A DNA stretch of 64,000 nt, taken from positions 36,058,343-36,122,342 of the forward strand of contig NC_080671.1 in NCBI RefSeq assembly GCF_030247195.1. Reading direction: 5' to 3'. Shown one piece after another: positions 59,938-64,000 of this stretch. Both the position numbers and the translations under genes were made by a program. Under the pieces are notes generated by a model. That model had not been told where the DNA came from and made no database searches. It saw only the letters and a list, made by a program, of their open reading frames with translations. This DNA is from Topomyia yanbarensis (lineage: Eukaryota; Arthropoda; Insecta; Diptera; Culicidae). Each line of letters opens with the position of its first letter. Position 1 is the stretch's first letter.

Positions 59938-60486
59938 CGATACGCAGTAGGACGTTGCTACATGCGGCGTTGCCAATATGTAAGTTCTCGCGGGCTGCAT
60001 CAAAGTGGGCCGTGCGTTGAAGGTACGCACCGTTACAAAATCATCCATAACTCTCGATAGAAATAAAAATGAAAAATTATTAATACAGATTATTGAAGGT
60101 GAGAGATTGACGCGTAATTTGACATACCTTTTGAAATTTTTTAGCGTGAAGAACACAAGAAAAAATACAATTGAAATTTTTAAGTAGATGAAAAGTTCCG
60201 TTATTCACATAATTATATTGTAAAATTATTTTTATGAGATAGTGTAAATATCATTCCATAAGTATACAAAAATTCATTCAATTATCTTCAGTAGATTTTG
60301 AGATATAAAATTTACAATTTTATCATGCAATAAAGTTTAAGGGTTAATATCTCAAAGGAAAAAAGGAGTTTTAAATAAATATTTATACCAAAAGCTATTT
60401 ACCATAATCCCTATACAATAAAACATATCTCATGAAAATCGGTGATTTTGCGAAAAAATTGAGGATCACTTGACATGGCTTTACTC

Positions 60487-62551
60487 ATATCAAAAGGGCA
60501 AATCTACGGAAACAGCCCTACATACCTTAGTGACACTTATTGAGAAAACCCTCGACTTCAAGGAAATATCAAATTGCGCTTTTCTTCACATCGAGTGTGC
60601 TTTTGATAATACGTCCTACATATCAATTCACAAGGCCCTGGCAAAAAGAGGAGTGGAAAAACCGATAGAGGACTGGATTCTTGCAATGCTCAAGAGTCGA
60701 GAGATCACAGCAACGTTGGGAGACACGAAAGTAACTATAACAGCCAATAGAGGTTGTCCCCAGGGAGGTGTGCTATCACCCCTGCTCTGTTCACTAGTGG
60801 TGGACGATCTTCTCAATGATCTAACTGAAATGGATTTCGAGATTGTTGGATATGCAGATGACATTGTCCTAGTTGTGAGGGGAAAACATGAATCTGTACT
60901 AAGCGAACGGATTCAACTAGCCCTGAACTTCATCATGACATGGTGTTTCAAAGAGGAACTCCACGTGAACCCTGCAAAAACGGTCATTGTACCATTTACC
61001 AATAGGAAAAAAAACTGAAGTTGGTTTCCCCAACTCTCAGTGGAACTACAATCAACTACGCAGAAGAAGCGAAACACCTAGGTGTTATCTTAGACAAAAA
61101 ACTGAATTGGAACTCGCACCTGACATACGCCGTTAATAAAGCAACAACAGCACTGTGGGCGTGCAGTAAACTCTTCGGGAAAACTTGGGGTCTCAAACCG
61201 AGGTTGGCTTACTGGTCCTACACGACCATCGCCAGACCACGATTAATTTATTCCTCCATTGTGTGGTGGCCCAAAGTTAAGCAAAAGACCGTCCAAGCTA
61301 AACTAACTAAAGTTCAGAGGCTAGCCTACCTCTCTATCACAGGCGCTATGAAATCAACACCCACTACAGCTATGGAAGCCATGCTCCATCTACCTTCATT
61401 GCACAAACATGTTATGAGAAAGGCGAGACTTGGCTCTCTGAGAGTGTTAAAGGGTAAACCACTATTTGATGGGGATTTAAATGGTCACCTGAGTATAATA
61501 AAGGAACTCAAACTACACTCTGTCTTGACAACAGTTCATGATAAAATGGAGGCTAAACCGAACTTCGATATCTCATATGAGGTCCACATAGCGGATCGTC
61601 AGATGTGGGATGTAGGGGGTCCTATACTGCCTCAAGGTACAATATCATTCTGTACGGATGGTTCTAAAATAGGTGAGCTGACTGGCTCGGAGTCTACGGA
61701 CAAGAATTAAAGAAGCGATATCAATGGGAAAATGGTCTACAGTTTTCCAGGCAGAGGTATATGCAATATACACCTGCTCGGAGGTCTGTAGGAAACGAAA
61801 CTACAGACATGCAAAAATCGCAATCTTCTCGGACAGCCAAGCAGCACTATTGGCATTAAGATCGTCGAAATGTTAGTCCAAACTGGTTATGGAGTGCATC
61901 AGATCTTTACAATAACTGGCAACTCGGAATAAAATAATGATATTCTGGGTACCTGGCCACCAAGGAATCGATGGTAACGAAGTGGCCGACGAATTAGCCA
62001 GGCGTGGTCCATCAAACATGTTTGTTGGACAAGAACCATTTCTAGGTATATCTACCTGTGCCATTAAACTAGAACTTTCGGCTTGGGCAAGAGACCAACT
62101 ACTAAACGACTGGCGTAACGTAGAAGGCGCTCGACAAGCTAAGAAATTCATACATCCAGATACAACGAGAGCCAAAAAACTAATGGATCTAAAACGTAAA
62201 GACTTACGTATAATCACAGGTTTATTTACGGGACATTGTCCTGCCAAGTATCATCTGAAAAAAATTGGCAAAAGTCAAGATGACATTTGTCGATTTTGTA
62301 ACTACGAGCCCGAGAGCTCGGAGCATATTCTCTTCCAGTGTGCAGTACTATTTCTTCGAAGGGAGCGATACTTCGGAATGCATCTCATGACGCCTGACGA
62401 GATATGGCATACCTGTCCCAAACGGACCCTCAGCTACATTAATAATGTACTACCCGGTTGGGACGACACAAACAAACAACTCGCTTCCAACTACATTGGA
62501 TTTGGGCAATTTGTAGCATGTAGAGCAAACAGGGGCAGCCACAAAAGATAA
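60487..62551 (+). pseudogene. Inner LOA LINE RT C-terminal part, RNase H and zinc tail
   Basis: The RT continues with 'QKGKSTETALHTLV', motif A 'FLHIECAFDN' (the LOA norm has Asp where His stands), 'GCPQGGVLSPLLCSLVVDDLL' and 'YADDIVLV'. A shift in the A8 run near 61008-61016 precedes 'SGTTINYAEEAKHLGVILDK'. RNase H begins 'FCTDGSK' at about 61650. Shifts and a stop (about 61690 and 61874) interrupt it; it has 'FSDSQAAL', then from 61937 'VPGHQGIDGNEVADELARRG'. The C-terminal zinc cluster is 'CRFCNYEPESSEHILFQC'. The frame ends at TAA 62549-62551. Catalytic residues of RNase H are present; RT motif A is not. Confidence 0.82.
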
Positions 62552-62606
62552 CCTGAATAGTGGTCGCAGTAGCATAGTTTCCCCTAACAAAAAATACTAC
62601 AAAGAG

Positions 62607-63070
62607 GATATGAACACTTCAAGCATATTATGAAAAAAGTTCTTACTTTTAGTCTTCAACAGGATACATTTTATTAGCGTAAAATTCATTCCCAAAGCTG
62701 ACCACGTCACTTATGAGGAGGCAAAGAGCTTTATATCGATCAGTCTGACCTCCTTCTTTCTCAAATCAGTGGAACGTTTAATCGACCAGCACATTCGGAA
62801 TGTTAGCTTGGACGAGCACCCGCTGCATGCAATACAATATGCATATCAACAGGGGAAGTCTACTACCACCCTGTTGCACCATATTGTCTACAACATTGAA
62901 AAAGCTTTTTCACAAAAGCAATCAAGTTTAGGAGTTTTTCTCGACATTAATGGTGTTTTTGACAACGTGTCTTTAGAAACCATTTTCAAGAAGCACGAGA
63001 TCATATCACCTGCTTATATCTCGAACTGGATACATGCAATGGTTAGCAACCGACATCTGTGGGAGTAGGC
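62607..63070 (+). pseudogene. Outer LOA LINE RT, resumed after the inner insertion
   Basis: It continues the frame left at 52956 with 'GYEHFKHIMKKVL', then after shifts 'VKFIPKAD', 'SFISISLTSFFLKSVERLID', 'IQYAYQQGKSTTTLLHHIV' and RT motif A 'FLDINGVFDNVS', with its Asp intact. It stops at TAG 63066-63068 after 'VSNRHLWE'. The later RT motifs (PQG, YADD) and RNase H are absent, so the outer copy is 3'-truncated or deleted near here. Confidence 0.75.
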
Positions 63071-63349
63071 TGTCTATCAGCCGAATATTTCGCCAAAAGT
63101 GGCTTTTGAGCAGCACTCATGCAGCTCAGCTACCCGTGCGACTATAGAACCGAATTGATGCCATTTTACGCCATAGTGGTTACTTGGGTTACCACTTCGA
63201 CAATCCTTCCCATCAGTAAATCATAAAACAATAAAAAGGCAGTCGCTACTGATTCCGATTCCTTGTAAGGGAGATCCTTGTACTCTCGTGACCTTAAATT
63301 AAGCGGTTTTTTGGGGAATAAATTGTTAAGTATCTACTGAGTGGATTTA
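63071..63349. other. Unassigned, possibly 3' remains of the outer LINE
   Basis: No frame or repeat partner. No A tail or second flanking repeat for the outer LINE could be identified. Confidence 0.3.
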
Positions 63350-63840
63350 TCATTTTTATTTTCTATTTTCAAGCTACATGTTTTGCCTTCTGAATTCTAA
63401 TTTTCAAGACCAGAAGAAAACCATTGGCGATCTTGCAAGTTTCAACTGCTGCCGAGTAAGAATATTCATAAAAGTATTGATCCAACAGCAATATTTTTTA
63501 AATTATGCAGTAAACATACCGCTATGTTTTTCGTGTACGATTTGCAAAATTTTATTTTGTTCCATTTCTATAGTCTCTAATATATAAAAAAATTTAAAAA
63601 TGCTAAATTGTTGCAAACATTTTATAAATAAAAAATCTGTCACAGGAAAACCTAACGGTATATTAACTGAATAATTTAAAAAAATTGAAATCGGACTAAC
63701 ACTTTTATGAAAAATCTTACTCGGCAGCATCTTCAACATCAATGAAATTAATGACGTTTCGAGGCCATCAATGCTTTCTTCCTGGACTTCAAAATTAAAA
63801 TTTAAAAGCCGGAACATTTAGCTTGAAAATAAAAAATGAA
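63350..63840. mobile_element. Foldback repeat with about 170-bp arms
   Basis: 63364-63531 and 63651-63830 are inverted copies. Shared landmarks are 'attttcaagcta', 'tgctgccgagtaaga', 'ttcataaaagt' and 'taccg.tatgttttt' (reverse-complemented on the right). The roughly 120-bp loop is AT-rich. Several percent divergence and indels separate the arms, so it is old. No target duplication was found. Confidence 0.65.
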
Positions 63841-64000
63841 AATTTATAACCTATTTAGTACATACTTTGCAATTTATTCCTAAAATATAAGAAATGTAAA
63901 AACATTTTAATTTCAGGCCTCTTTTAATAATCGCCACGATACTTGATACTGCAGTTCTATGCTTTTTTCAAAAAGAAATTCAGGGGAGGGGCTTAGTCCA
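63841..64000. other. AT-rich end of window
   Basis: Nothing recognised. Confidence 0.4.

Larger units (their letters stand above)
55010..60486. mobile_element. 5.48-kb foldback DNA element with about 548-bp inverted ends
   Basis: 55010-55556 and 59938-60486 are inverted copies of each other over their whole length, beginning GAGTAAAGCCATTTCAAGTG at the left and, reverse-complemented, GAGTAAAGCCATGTCAAGTG at the right. ATAT flanks both ends (55006-55009 and 60487-60490). Removing the element plus one ATAT (5481 nt, divisible by three) restores QFAY/QKGKST in the LINE RT frame. The interior outside the nested hAT (58926-59937) has no transposase. The superfamily is undetermined; a 4-bp duplication with very long ends is unusual. 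Confidence 0.88.
52957..62594 (+). mobile_element. Inner LOA-clade LINE inserted in the outer one
   Basis: It starts at 'ccgtgtggtatccggtggtg' and ends with 'cccctaacaaaaaa' (62594). The 12-bp duplication TACTACAAAGAG flanks it (52945-52956 and 62595-62606). Removing it with one duplication copy joins the outer RT frame as PVLLQR/GYEHFKH. Without the foldback insertion at 55010-60486 it is about 4.16 kb: 5' UTR, gag lacking its C-terminus, no endonuclease, RT, RNase H. It is therefore a deletion derivative. Confidence 0.85.

Noticed and set aside
1..64000. tRNA genes, rRNA genes, CRISPR arrays or viral insertions
   Set aside because: No tRNA box A/box B pair, rRNA-like stretch, regular repeat-spacer array or virus-like protein was recognised by reading; a covariance-model or profile search would be needed to exclude them fully.

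Overview
The window is repeat-rich, AT-rich insect DNA, almost certainly from a culicid mosquito with a large genome (Aedes- or Culex-like). That call is an inference from the transposable elements: several copies of an I/Loner-type LINE (gag with CCHC knuckles; pol with apurinic endonuclease, reverse transcriptase and RNase H), LOA-clade LINEs, hAT, mariner, pogo-like and foldback elements, and short MITEs with TTA/TAA target duplications. I found no complete host gene, rRNA, tRNA or CRISPR array. The only host-gene candidates are an 84-nt exon-like block on the minus strand near 13.9 kb, a possible small membrane-protein reading frame near 44.2 kb and an unassigned 150-codon frame near 3.2 kb. 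Nearly all other long reading frames are broken retrotransposon genes.

Layout. 0-5.3 kb: old dispersed repeats and hairpins. 5.3-10 kb: a dead mariner-like transposase gene split by a 3.59-kb inverted-repeat element with a 10-bp target duplication; that element carries a tandem array near each end and has a second, 1.6-kb TA-flanked element inside it. 10-26 kb: mostly unassigned sequence, including two GC-richer blocks (11-13.7 and 23-25.7 kb) that may belong to a host gene, two MITEs, a LOA 5' fragment and a 640-bp array of a 10-bp unit. 26-27 kb: a degenerate repeat containing the word AAGATGGCGACT. 27.2-31.1 kb: 5'-truncated LINE copy A (+). 31.7-34.0 kb: a foldback element holding a pogo-like MITE, which holds a LINE 3' stub. 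34.4-35.5 kb: a small hAT element containing a piece of LINE gag. 35.7-41.6 kb: LINE copy B (-), with gag and pol, both broken. 41.6-46.8 kb: AT-rich spacer, a GC-richer block, a pogo-like MITE and a hairpin. 46.9-51.2 kb: LINE copy C (-), bounded by a 16-bp target duplication.

51.2-63.1 kb is a four-layer nest. A LOA-type LINE (outer) is interrupted by a second LOA-type LINE (12-bp target duplication). The second is interrupted by a 5.48-kb foldback element with about 548-bp terminal inverted repeats (ATAT duplication), and that contains a 3.27-kb hAT element (8-bp duplication TATCAAAG). Virtual removal of each layer rejoins the frame of the layer outside it wherever that layer is coding.

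Function: every transposon gene seen carries at least one disabling lesion (stop, frameshift, deletion or catalytic substitution), so the window records past insertions and shows no working gene set. The best-supported statements are those resting on paired ends plus matching target duplications, all of which can be read directly in the sequence.
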